This document shows positions 14,375 to 24,899 of a DNA stretch of 64,000 bases, piece by piece. The stretch's first letter is position 1; every line of letters starts with the position of its first letter. Position numbers and translations under genes: made by a program. The stretch is from Loxodes magnus (taxonomy: Eukaryota; Ciliophora; Karyorelictea; Loxodida; Loxodidae): assembly GCA_946699065.1 (NCBI GenBank), contig CAMPDV010001985.1, forward strand, positions 1 through 64,000, given 5' to 3'. The notes beneath the pieces are model-generated. The model was not told the DNA's origin, did not search any database, and was given only the letters and a program-made list of their open reading frames with translations.

Positions 14375-14570
14375 AGTAGTATAACAGTATAACTGTATAA
14401 TAAAATTATAAATTAGTATTATAACAGTATAACAGCATAACAGTATATCAGTATAACTTTATAACTGTATAATTTTATATATAGTATTATAGATTAGTAT
14501 TATAACAATATAACTGTATAACAGTATAACAGTATAATAGTATAGTAGATTAGTAGTATATAGTAGTATA
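14375..14570. repeat. TATAAC/AGTATAACTG microsatellite, unit A
   Basis: Imperfect tandem 8-10-bp units (AGTATAAC, CTGTATAA) follow the 3' end of the WD40 gene. Equivalent tracts lie at 58824-58945 (B) and 41103-41285 (C) with different lengths and unit order. Confidence 0.8.
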
Positions 14571-14649
14571 TTGATTATTCAAATACTTAAATTCATTAGT
14601 CTAAATAAATATATTAATTTAATAAGTTCATTAATTTAATAAAAACATC

Positions 14650-17238
14650 TCATCTCATAATTCTATTAAAGTCCTACTCACTCATCTATATGTTGCTTAC
14701 TTCACAATCACTCAATCTCATTCCATAGGGAGCATATACACTATTCCAATCCAACTACTTTATTATTAAAATATCTAAATTGACACCTACCTATCCCACA
14801 GATTCATCAACACTTAACAACCTCTATACATTCCATCTTCTCAAGTAGCCATTACCATCCCCAGAATAGATCCATCTCGAATCCTTTGATAATGCCAAGG
14901 AAAATATTGGATAGTTGTGACCACTCAAAGTTAATACACACTAACCAGATGAAAAAGACCATATCTTTATGGTTGAGTCAACAGATGCTGATATGATATA
15001 TCTAGAGTCATTGGAGATTACTACCGAGGTAATATCAGAAGTATGTCCCTTTAAAGTTCTCAGGAGAGTACCATTAGAGAAATTTCAAATCTTTATGGTT
15101 TTGTCATCAGATGCTGATACTATATATCTAGAGTCATAGGAGATTACTACCGAGGTAACAGAATCAGTATGTCCGGATAAAGTTTTAACACAGGAACTAG
15201 ATAAAAAATCCCAAAATGAACTTTCGAACTTTCATATCTTAATTGTTTTGTCATCAGATGCTGATATGATATATCTAGAGTCCAAGGAGACTACTACCGA
15301 AGAAATAAAAGAAGTATGTCCCTCTAAAGTTCTCAGGAGAGTACCATTAGAGAAATTTCAAATCTTTATGGTTTTGTCACGAGATGCTGATATGATATAT
15401 CTAGAGTCATAGGAGATTACTACCGAAGAAATAGTATCAGTATGTCCCTTTAAAGTTCTAAGGAGAGTACCATCAGGGAAATTTCAGATCTTTATGGTTG
15501 AGTCAGGTGATGCTGATACGATATATCTAGAGTCATAGGAGATTACTACCGATCTAACAATTTCAGTATGTCCGGATAAAGTATTGATTAAAGCAGATGT
15601 TTAATAATCTCAGATCTTAATTTTTTTATCCCATGAACCAGTGATGATGTATTGATTGTCAGGAGAGATAGCTATTGACTCGATGCATTTGGAATGACAA
15701 TTAAGTTTATGAGGATACTCAGTTGTTATATCGGATAGATCAGCATTACTCAATACACAACCGATAAACTTAGTGTTTCTTAAATTACATTGATGGAAAC
15801 TTGAATTGGAGAAATCACATTCAGTAAATGTCATGTCCGATAGATCTGCTTACACTAATCTCATGTCGGAGAAATTTTATTATGATGCAAACTTAACATT
15901 CAGGTAGTTAAGTATCGTTATCACATTCGATGATACCTACGATACTTCCTATGATTTCCTAGATAACTCTAACACCTAATTTAATTTATTAGCCAGTTAT
16001 TAGTTAGATACCTTAGATAATTATAATAAGACTGAGGTCTAAAAGGTTAAGCTTGAGTGATTTAAAGGATGTTACTTCAAATATTAGATATCGATACTTT
16101 GTTATTGTATTAGTTGATCTAAGATTTGAATTAACTATTCGAACGTTAAGGTATTGAAATTCACTAAGGCTTATTTTATCAAGTTAGGTTATTCTTAAAG
16201 TTATTGAACTTAAAAGTTCTATTACTCTAACTAAAGTTCAATAATATGTTGAAGTAACTGTTAATCATCACTTAAAGCAGAATTTGAAACTTCTTGGCAT
16301 ATTTTAAACTGAGATTTGTCTTTTTACATTAGTTACTCTTAAACTTATTATTTGTCTTAACTTTAGTGTCTTAGGGAGGCTTAGTCTTAATATAAGTATT
16401 ATAATTATTGGCTTTCCTATATTTCATATTATTGAAGATCATAAACTTGTTCTTGTTGGGACAACTTTTATTATTATTGACCTTGACATAAACCACTTAT
16501 TACATTTTATTAACTGAAATAAGATTCTATTAACTAACAAGCTTTTTAATAAGTTAATATCTAACCCTATGAATGATCTCTCAGAAAATTGAAGACATTT
16601 AAGAGATAATACTGAATATTGTATCGCAAACCTTAATCATTCAAATTTAAATTCTATTCTTACTTTATCAAATTGATTTCTCTTAAGATATCCGTAAATT
16701 ATTACTATTATTCTTATAGCTAATACTGATTTGCCTGCTGCTGGTGGATATGCTAGCGCTATTACTATTATTGAATATTGAGTTCCGATAATCGATTCAG
16801 TAAACTCTTAATCTTATTCACTCTTTAAGAATATTATTCTATCAAGATCTTGAATATTCATTTAATTGCTTACTGGCAGATATTATTCCACTACTAACTA
16901 ACACCATTGATAACATTTCTTATAAACTATAGCTAATCTTATTTCTAATTCTATTATTCCTATAACCAATCGAGTTATTGATTTAACCATACTTAATCCA
17001 ATGCACGAGGTTGTTGAGGCAACAAAAATTATATTGGTTATTGTACCATATAGTTTTGTAGATCCTAAGGACTTATAATAAAAGTTTGCTGGTGATTTAT
17101 ACAATATACCATTCTCGTAAGCTGATATATGGCACTTAGACAGTTGAAACATTAAACACAGTTGCAAGGAAGATGCTTGGCTTAAAACTAACCTTAATCG
17201 AAAGCATTTCTACAGTTAGGACACTGTTACATATCCAT
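14650..17238 (-). CDS. RING / coiled-coil / pentapeptide / WD40 protein, copy A
   Basis: One continuous frame of 863 codons runs from ATG 17238 to TGA 14650-14652 when TAA/TAG=Gln and internal TGA=Trp. Domains: a RING-like zinc finger at residues 6-49 (CPNC, then LPCNCVQCFNCL, then CINH: C-x2-C, C-x-C, C-x2-C, C-x2-H); a Gln-rich coiled-coil part to about 440; pentapeptide-like repeats around 455-505 (ADLSD, CDFSN, CNLRN, NADLSD); and seven WD40 blades from about 515 to 808, with a conserved 55-residue tail. Blade Trp is usually TGA ('KIW-NF'). A RING plus WD40 suggests a ubiquitin ligase with a ligand-binding propeller; this is inference. It lies about 240 nt downstream of an SSU rRNA 5' fragment on the same strand. 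Compared with copy B, the variable blade positions differ strongly. The terminal TGA is conserved in B. Confidence 0.85.
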
Positions 17239-17474
17239 TTATAAAAAATAAAATTAGTTTTAGTATTTAGAAACTAATTACAATGAAATAAAAATTAAAA
17301 TATTTAAAATTTAATTATTAAATTTAATTTATTAATAAAATACAAACTAATAAAGAAGAATTTCTCTTAAAAAATGAGGAAGAAGAGATGGTTTATACCC
17401 AAAATATAGGGGCCAAATCATAAAAGATGGGCTCTCCTATCAAAAATTCGTAAAGAGAAAAATAACTTTAGATA

Positions 17475-17554
17475 AGAGACACTGAATCTCCAATCATCGA
17501 GACGAAGCCCAGTGTCGTTATTTATTGCCTCATTTAGACAGGATCAACCAGATT
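17475..17554 (-). pseudogene. SSU rRNA 5' remnant with internal deletion (unit A)
   Basis: Read on the minus strand, the first ~17 nt of SSU rRNA (CTGGTTGATCCTG) are joined directly to sequence around SSU position ~400 (AATAAATAACGACACTGGGC, then TTCGTCTCGATGATTG). Unit B keeps the 347 bp missing here. The deletion lies between two CAGGAT direct repeats (61926-61931 and 62273-62278 in B), one of which remains in A. Confidence 0.85.
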
Positions 17555-18351
17555 TATACTTTTCTATTTCCATCCACTTTTTCTATTTCCATCCACTTTT
17601 TCTATATACTCCTTTCCTCCCCCGTCATTTATGTTTCATAAAACTACCCTTCAAATATCCATACTACAGCCCACCTTTTACCCCTACTTGTCTTAAAAAA
17701 TATACACTAAACCACTATAGACATCAAGATCTTCTTTTTACCTTCTTAGTCATTCTTCATTTCTTATATATGCCTTTCTCAATTTTTAGATTCATGCCTT
17801 TGTCACACATAACTCATTCATCAAAGTCATCATTTTAAGCTTACAAGTCTCTTTTCTACTTTTTATCTACTTATATTGAATCTTCTTTTCTCAAACGGAA
17901 GCACTTAAAGTGCTTAATACTTAAGTATCATCTTCTTCGTTCCATTCTTCATCTATCAAAACTTTTTCTTTTGCTTTCTCTTTTTTCAAATTTGAAAAAA
18001 TTTGAAATTTTCACTTCCTTTAGAGTCCAAGAAATCTTCTTATTCATACTTTTTACTTTTCTTTTCATTCTTTTATCTCTATCCTTCTACTATTGATTAG
18101 CACTTAAAAATTCATCTCTTCTTCATCATCATTAGATAGTCAAGCGTCAATACCTTTTCAAGTTGGGTCTTTAGCAGCTTTTATTTCAAATTTTCAAAAA
18201 TTTGAAATTTTGTACTTAATAATCAAAGTAAGTTAAAGTAAGTAAAACCCCAGCAGAGATAGTAATGAGAATCTCGATGTAAAATCCTAGATAGATGATA
18301 CAAAGATAAGTAACTAAAGGAAAAACTAGGTACTACTCGGTACAACTAGGT
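17555..18351 (-). promoter_or_regulatory. rDNA-type spacer between truncated LSU and SSU 5' piece
   Basis: This pyrimidine-rich 0.8-kb sequence is shared with 62290-63124 of unit B. It sits upstream of the SSU 5' end, where the rDNA spacer and promoter normally lie. It contains two near-palindromes built on AAATTTGAAA/TTTGAAATTT (about 17987-18016 and 18186-18215) and GGTAC-containing short repeats next to the LSU end (18328-18354). Promoter activity is inferred from position only. Confidence 0.5.
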
Positions 18352-18720
18352 ACGACTATGAGCGGTTTCTGTCCGTTCTGAACTGGCCGTAGGACACCTG
18401 TGTTATCTTTTAACAGATGTGCCGCCCCAGCCAAACTCCCCACCTAACGGTTTCTCCCACCCAACTACATTGCTAGAAAGTTACTGTATGACAGGATAAG
18501 TAAAGTGATATTAGTAGTAGTATTTCAAGATCGCGGCTTCCTACTTATTCTACGCTTCCTATGCCACTCTACACTCCAGACTAGAGTAAAACTCAACAGA
18601 GTCTTCTTTCCCTGCTGATTATGCTAAGTCCGTTCCCTTGGCAGTGGCTTCGCTAGGTAGTAGATAGGGACAGTAGGAATCTTGTTAATCCATTCATGCA
18701 CGTCACTAATTAGATGACGA

Positions 18721-18757
<37 letters not shown>

Positions 18758-20580
18758 TGCCATTTACTCGTGCTTCGTTGAATCTCATCACCTTGACTTT
18801 CAGAACACTGGGCAGAAATCACATTGTGTTAACAGATCACCTTCACAATGCTTTGTTTTAATTAAACAGTCGGATTCCTCCTGCCGCTCCAGTTCTGAGG
18901 TGGCCATTCGCCGCAGGGCCGATCACCTTCGTTCATGGCGACAAAACTCCCACTTCCGTGAAAATTAAGTCAAACAATCCCTCCAGTGGAGATTTCTACC
19001 TGGCCCTCAGAGCCAATCTTTCTCCCGAAGTTACAGATCTAATTTGCCGACTTCCCTTACCTACATTATTCTATTGACTAGAGGCTGTTAACCTTGGAGA
19101 TCTGCTGCGGTATAGGTACGAATACTCCTACATATTACAAACTGCAAGCTTCATGGATCGTAGTTGGTGCTCTAGAAAAAACATAAAGTGTGCTGCTCTT
19201 CCATACATCACACCTCTCTCACTATAATGGATCCAGGCACACATGTATGTTAGACAGAAAAGACAACTCTCCCCCGACATATTGCGGCATACTGTGTCAC
19301 CACTATGTAGTAAGTACCTATGGAATATTAACCATATTCCCTTTCCCTTGTGAAGTTAGGATCGGGTGGCTCATGATCCAGTGCGGTTCTTATGAAAACC
19401 TTCTCCACTTCAGTCTTCCAAGTTGGCATTGGAATACTTGCTACTACCACCAAGATCTGCACTAATACCTGCTCCATAACTCTTCACAGAATTACTTCCA
19501 TGCAGATACTACGCCCTCCTACACCAGAGGGCAGAGTATGGGCACCCGCCTTTCGCAATTTCCATTTTCAGGGCTAGTCCATTCGGTAGGTGAGTTGTTA
19601 CACACTGCTTAGCGGGTTCTGACTTCCATGGCCACCGTTCTATTGTCTAAATGGATTAACGACTTTTCTTGCAGACGGGTTCTGTCGCCTTAACTCCATT
19701 TCAGGTTGGGCCTCATCGACAGTTCTGCTTACCAGGATTGTCCCACTAGGGACATTTATGTCATGTCACGTTCATTTATGAAACGTTACTGAACCCATTT
19801 AAAGTTTGATAATAGGAGGAAGAAGTTACTTCTCTCGAACCTCTATTCATTGGCTTTACCGGATACCACGAAAAGTTCCAGCTATCCTGAGGGAAACTTC
19901 AGAGGGAACCAACTAATAGATGTTTCGATGAGTCTTCGCCCCTATACTCAGGTCCACAGAGCGATTTGCACGTCAGCACCTACACGAACCTCCACCAGAA
20001 TTTCCCCTGGCTTCGTCCTGCCCAATCAATTTCATTTCACCTACATATTTACTTGCACAGACTCGCGATATAGCTAGATTCCTTGGACTGTGTTTCAAGA
20101 CGGGACGATCTGTCCACTATATCCTTGCAATACTTCTTTTCAAAGCTTTACTCAGATTTATTGTAGACGCACAGCTTCCTCTCCAACTATTTCAGGTCTT
20201 TTAACTCTCTTTCCAAAGTACTTTTCACTTTTCCCTCACGGTACTTGTGCACTATCGGCCTCTGGACGTATTTAGCCTTACGAGGAGTTTACCTCGCACT
20301 TTGGACAGCAATCTCAAGCTGTCTGACTCTTAGATAGTTTGGTTTCTAATCTAATTGAACCTCACGGGGTTATCACCCTCTATGACGTGTCATTCCTGAC
20401 CAATTTGGTCAATCAAACCAACACCATTCCTCCCTAACTTAGATAATTCCGAAGATTTACAAGTGGGCTTTGACCGCTCCATTCGCCGTTACTAAAGCCA
20501 TCCTTTTTAGTTTCTTTTCCTCCGCTTACTGATATGTTTAAGTTCATCGGGTTATCTTACTCCCCTCAGATCACAAATAC
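18352..20580 (-). pseudogene. LSU (25/28S) rRNA, truncated and decayed
   Basis: Minus-strand LSU from its 5' end (CCCGATGAACTTAAACATATC, AGCGGAGGAAAAGAAACTAA) to about three quarters of the gene, stopping after GTCCTACGGCCAGTTCAGAACGGACAG. Highly conserved blocks are easy to see, such as TCTCTTAAGGTAGCCAAATG and ACCCGATCC. A piece of domain II seems missing near 20010-20040, where GAAATGAAATTGATTGG is joined to GCAGGACGAAGCC. The LSU 3' quarter is absent. No intron interrupts the TTAAGGTAGC site. Many changes from the usual rRNA sequence are C-to-T or G-to-A. Apparent ORFs on the + strand here are shadows of rRNA. Confidence 0.9.
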
Positions 20581-20639
20581 ATATACTCAGTTTTTTCACT
20601 TGGTAAAAGAATTCTTATTCACTTACATTTGTATTTTAT

Positions 20640-20790
20640 ATGATACTGAAAGGAACATACCTTGAGTTTCCCCAAGGTGCCTGATGTGTTGGGAAATCTG
20701 ATGACTCACGAAATCCTGCAATTCGCATTGAATTTCGTGCTTCGCTGCGTCCTTCATCGACGCCAGAGCTTAGGCATCTATTGTTGGGGA
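20640..20790 (-). rRNA. 5.8S rRNA (probably non-functional copy)
   Basis: Minus-strand sequence includes GATGAAGGACGCAGCGAA, AATGCGAATTGCAG and GTGAGTCATCAGAT, the diagnostic 5.8S core. The 5' end (ACAATAGATGCCTAAGCTC) is somewhat diverged. ITS2, between this and the LSU 5' end, is only about 60-70 nt. It lies in a truncated rDNA block, so it is probably not expressed as a working rRNA. Confidence 0.85.
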
Positions 20791-20887
20791 TTTTGTTTTG
20801 TTTAGGTTTATATATTTGATAAAATGAAAAGCAGCATAAAGCTGTAAATAAATTTGATTTTTGTAATGTTTGATATTAATATTAATG
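20791..20887 (-). other. ITS1
   Basis: About 100 nt of AT-rich DNA between the SSU 3' end (GGATCATTA) and 5.8S, the expected place of a short ITS1. Confidence 0.7.
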
Positions 20888-21661
20888 ATCCATCTGCAGG
20901 TTCACCTACGGATATCTTGTTACGACTTCTCCTTCCTCTAAGTGATAAGGTTCACTTAACTTCCCATTAGTCCGAGAGGTTCACCTGATTACTCGAAATC
21001 GGAGGAACGATGGACGGTGTGTACAAAGGGCAAGGACTTAATCAGTGCAAGCTGATGACTTGCGCTTACTAGGAATTCCAAGTTGACGACCAAGAATTGC
21101 AAGGATCAATCCCAACTATGACGCAGTTGCGAGGTTGCCGGAATAGCTATACTTAGAAACTCATTGGCTGAGTTAGTGTAGCGTGCGTGCGGTCCAGGAC
21201 ATCTAAGGGCATCACAGACCTGTTATTGACTCACACTTCCTCCAACTAAAAGCTGGAAGTCCCTCTAAGAAGCCAACTTCCTCGGATAGAAAGAGTCTAT
21301 TTAGCAAGTTGAGGTCCCGTTCGTTATCAGAATTAACCAGACAGATCACTCCACCAACTAAGAACGGCCATGCACCACCACCCATAGAATCAAGAAAGAG
21401 CTCTCAATCTGCCAATCCTTATTATGTTTGGACCTGGTAAGTTTCCCTATGTTGAGTCAAATTAAGCCGCAGGTTCCACTCCTTGTGGTGCCCTTCCGTA
21501 AATTCCTTTAAGTTTCAGTCTTGCGACCATACTCTCCAGAATACAAAGACTTTGATTTCTCGGAAGGTGCCGAGGAGATTTATACGGTCTCCCCGATTCC
21601 TAGTCGGCATAATTTATGGTTAAGAGTAGGACGGTATCTGATCGTCTTGGATCCCTTAACT
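20888..21661 (-). pseudogene. SSU (18S) rRNA 3' portion, decayed
   Basis: The 3' ~770 nt of SSU rRNA lie on the minus strand, from GGGATCCAAGACGATCAGATAC to CGTAGGTGAACCTGCAGATG. Several positions in near-universal blocks are changed: the usual GTACACACCGCCCGTCGCTCC reads GTACACACCGTCCATCGTTCC, and AAGGTATCC reads AAGATATCC, all transitions. The SSU 5' half is absent here; a 5' piece lies at the other end of the rDNA block. Sequence breaks off abruptly at about 21661 into AT-rich DNA. Confidence 0.9.
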
Positions 21662-22169
21662 CAAAAACTTAAATTTTTATATTATTTTTTTTTATAAAAC
21701 TGGAGAATAAGTTAAATTTAGCAGTTAAGCAAAAATAGTTAATTTTTACATAGTTCTGATTTTTACATTCTAATAAATAAGATATCTAGTTATTTAGCAA
21801 TAAATAAGTTAATTCTCTAAAATTTTATAATCTCTTTACTATTTTATTATGTGATTACAGTTTTTTAGTTAAAAACTAATTGAGAATTAGATTATTTCTA
21901 TTTTGTTAAACTTAATTAAATTTTACACTTTTCAAAACTATTTTAATTTCTCATAAAATATACCAAATAATCCTTTTTATATTATTCTCTTTAATTAATT
22001 AATAATATGTTTTTTTAATTAATAGTAGAACCTTTATTTTATAATTTCAATAGTGCCATTTTTTTAGTACTTGATAAATTCAATTTTATTTACTTATTTA
22101 AGAGTTTTCATCTTTTTATCTATAATCAACTGTTTCGTAGATTAGCTAGGATTATATTATCTAAGTTTC

Positions 22170-23584
22170 TAACATTTAGAAAATAGATGAGATTGCTAAG
22201 GGTGGCTTTAGAGTTTTTTGAAAAGCTTTACTGAAGGAAGAACATTAATAGCGATAAAGAGTTTTACAATTAAAGTTTATCTTAGGCAGCTAAGAAAGAG
22301 ATGGAATAGCAGCTATCAATACCTAAAAGATGCATCATCCTAATAGTATCTTTATATGAGTACTGTCCTTAGCTGCTGTGTTTGGTATTGGAATATCTGC
22401 CTTACAATTTATACTAGCTTATAAAATAAGCAATATATATCATAGAAAATCAGATATAACATAACCTTGGATATCGTGATATGTCTAGAGTGTATTATCG
22501 AGAAAAATATTATTCACAGATCTTAAGAGTAATAACATATTACTGGATAAGAATTTAAGAGCTAAAATAACAGGTTTTAATTTGTCGAAAGTGAGAATGG
22601 AAACTTAATCTTTCGAATCAAAAACTTAGATAGGCAACATTCGTCAGATAGCTCCTGAATTGATGTGCTTAAAGCCTAAATACAGAAATAACCAGATATT
22701 TTTGCTTTGGGAGTCATTTTTTGGGAAATTGCAACTAATTAAGTGTCCTTTTAAGAAACTGATAACTTATCTATAAGAGAGGATATAAAAGCTGGAGATA
22801 GAGAAAAAATTCCTGAGGAATTTCCTAAGGATTATTAAATTTTATTTGAAAAATTTTGGACTTAAAATTCAAATGAGAGAGCAAGTCGTGAAACTGTATA
22901 AAACTTACTATTGAGTAACTTAGAAAAAATTAAAAAATAAGCCCCAAAATAAGATCCCTAAGTAATGAAAAATTCAACTAAAATGGAAAATTTTAGAATT
23001 CCTGCATTAAAGGAAATCAAGGCTTTCACTTAACCTTTATTAATTATTAACTTGCATAAAAATAAAGTAAAGGTAAATATTTATCTTTTAGGCTAAACTT
23101 TGATGGGACACTAGGGAGGAGTTTGATCTGTAGTGATATCTGGTGATTAGATATTAATTGTATAGGCTAGTTACGATATAAACTTAAAAATATGAGAGTT
23201 TCTTGCTGGAACCTGTAAGAGAACGTTGATAGGACACTAGAATGGAGTTTTATCTGTGGCGATATCTGGTGACAAGAAACGAATTGTATCGGCAAGTGAC
23301 GATGGAACTGTAAAGATATGAGAATTTATGACTGGATAATGCATTCGAATGCTCGAAGGTCATTCATAATCTGTATTAAATGCTTAGGTAAGTAATTATT
23401 ACAGATTTATATTTTTGGATCTTACCAATCAATTAAGATATGGAATTTTAGTTTGGATGAATGTGTTTTGACTCTCTTAGGACATATAGGTTAAATAAAC
23501 TCTATAGCTCTAAGAAGAGTTAGCAAATGGATAGTATCAGGTGCTGATGACAGGTTGGTAAGAAGTTATAAGATTGCGATTTGA
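22170..23584 (+). pseudogene. TKL-like kinase fused to WD40 repeats, broken
   Basis: Kinase features appear in order but in shifting frames: EIAKGGFRV (glycine loop) at 22183, LIAIKSF (Lys), YEYCP..LVLEYLPYNLYQL (hinge), IIHR then DLKSNNILLDKN (catalytic loop, two nt missing between R and D at about 22519), KITGFNLSKV (DFG-like, reading GFN), IGNIRQIAPEL, and IFALGVIFWEI after another shift. A C-lobe stretch follows in frame (KIPEEFPKDYQILFEKFW, NERASRETVQNLL). From about 23055 WD40 blades begin (GHQGGVWSVVISGD, GHQNGVLSVAISGD, DGTVKIWEF), with one more frameshift near 23410, ending at TGA 23582-23584. Trp of KIW is TGA. The frame breaks, FTD/GFN-type changes and decay indicate a pseudogene. 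The intact ancestor would be a kinase coupled to a WD40 sensor. Confidence 0.75.
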
Positions 23585-23589
23585 GTCAA

Positions 23590-24890
23590 GAGTAATTTAT
23601 TTTGTTAATTTCTATTTTGAGAAGTTAATTTTAAATTTAGTAATAGTTTTTTTATTTATTGTAAGTGTGTATAAAATTCTTAAGAGTATATTAGTTTATT
23701 AAATGTTGAAGATCTTTTAAAAGTTAAAATTATAATAGAATCTAAAATTTATTTATCTTTAAGTTTTTTATATTAAAGAAAGATAAAATTATATCTTAAT
23801 ATTTTATGATTTGAAAATGCCATTTGCTAATAATAAAGTATAAGAATTATTTTTTTACGTTTCTAGGTAAAAACAAGTAATAGCTAATATATATGTAGAG
23901 TTAATATTTACAAATTTTAAGTTCTTATCGTTATTTTTAAATTAAAATACATTTTTTTAAGTTAAGCATAGTGTATAAATAAAAGCTGTCAACATTTTTT
24001 AAGCATTTATTCTCAATGTTTTCACTACAGAATATTTTTTTGATGTAAATTAGAAATTCTAATTGAAAAATAAATTTATTTTAGTGAAATTAAAATTTTT
24101 TATATTAATAATAATAAACTATAAGAATTACAATATCCGAGATATTGAGATATAATTGCATATATATTGGTAAATAACCATGAATATTATGCTAAATTTA
24201 AAAGTTTCTGCATTTTCAATTATGGTTCTCTTTCACTCTCTTCTTGATTAGAACTTGATTAGCTCATTAAATCTATTTATTAGTTTCTTTTAATAGGATC
24301 TATTTCTTCTTCACTCTAGTCTTTAAAAATTTTTAATCTTCTTCTAAATAATTATTGATTTAATATTTTTTATGTACTTATCTACTTTATTCATCTTACT
24401 TTTTGTAAATTATTGATTAATATAGTTTTAGTCATATAAAATTAGTCGTCTTAATCTTTTCCAGTAATTATTTTGTGTTTATTCAAATTCTTAAAAATGA
24501 CAGAATAAAGATTACATTGGAAAACTTGCTCAAATGTATCAAATTCCTATCTGTATAAGTAAATATAGTCGAATTATGTTTCGTTATATCGCTGATTCAG
24601 TCCATCTTAAATATTATAAGTGTAAGTCCTTAGTTTATAGAATGAAACAGTTTCTTGAATTATATGTCTATTGTATTTAGTGTATGCTATTAAAGGGAAA
24701 ACATTATAATTACTTTCTATTTAATCAATAAATCTTTTTCTGTTTCATTACTGCATTCCTTTAAAGATATTCTTAGAAGAATTTTTTTAGATTTAAATAT
24801 TGAGATGCTTTTTATACTCTTTGAAATCATAAGTTCTTTAAATATCTAAATCATATTTTTAAACGCTTTTATCTATATATTTCTTGTAGG
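23590..24890. other. AT-rich stretch, nothing recognised
   Basis: No motif was identified. The part from about 24200 on may be the 3' region of the minus-strand LINE fragment that follows, judging only by adjacency. Confidence 0.35.
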
Positions 24891-24899
24891 AAAGGTTAA

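Larger units (their letters stand above)
11000..14640. other. AT-rich intergenic part of unit A
   Basis: Between the small ORF and the WD40 gene there is no recognisable gene. The stretch holds the three conserved 50-bp motif copies, the microsatellite and many A/T homopolymers. Equivalent DNA lies in units B and C. Confidence 0.5.
10075..17340 (-). repeat. repeat unit A (gene side on minus strand)
   Basis: This 7.3-kb block is homologous, inverted, to 38790-45420 (unit C). From about 11.9 kb onward it is also homologous, in direct orientation, to 56.4 kb onward (unit B). Shared landmarks, in gene order, are the RING/WD40 gene, a TATAAC-type microsatellite, three copies of the AGTCCGTCCG motif, a CATCTACACAAGTTCTACTT stretch shared with C, and a small terminal ORF shared with C. 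It ends just upstream of the RING/WD40 start codon, where the rDNA pieces begin. Confidence 0.85.

Noticed and set aside
14375-14570. CRISPR-like array
   Set aside because: Short imperfect 8-10-bp units without spacers; this is a eukaryotic microsatellite.
15610-15834. A stand-alone 74-aa pentapeptide/WD40 gene (also 59997-60221)
   Set aside because: It is in frame with ATG 17238 (B: 61628). It only looks short because TAG/TAA upstream and TGA downstream are sense codons here.
16898-17167. 89-codon minus-strand ORF
   Set aside because: It is in a different frame from the RING/coiled-coil sequence, which is conserved between A and B. It is a shadow.
17512-17838. 108-codon + strand ORF
   Set aside because: It covers the SSU remnant and pyrimidine-rich rDNA spacer, and unit B does not keep it as a protein.
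18700-18760. Group I intron at the LSU TTAAGGTAGC site, as in Tetrahymena
   Set aside because: The site is continuous in both LSU copies.
18714-20275. Several + strand ORFs of 60-90 codons
   Set aside because: They lie antisense within the LSU rRNA fragment; the DNA matches conserved rRNA on the minus strand.
23062-23081. A 19-nt GT-AG intron at the kinase-WD40 junction
   Set aside because: Reading straight through keeps the frame from the kinase C-lobe into the first blade, so splicing would break it.
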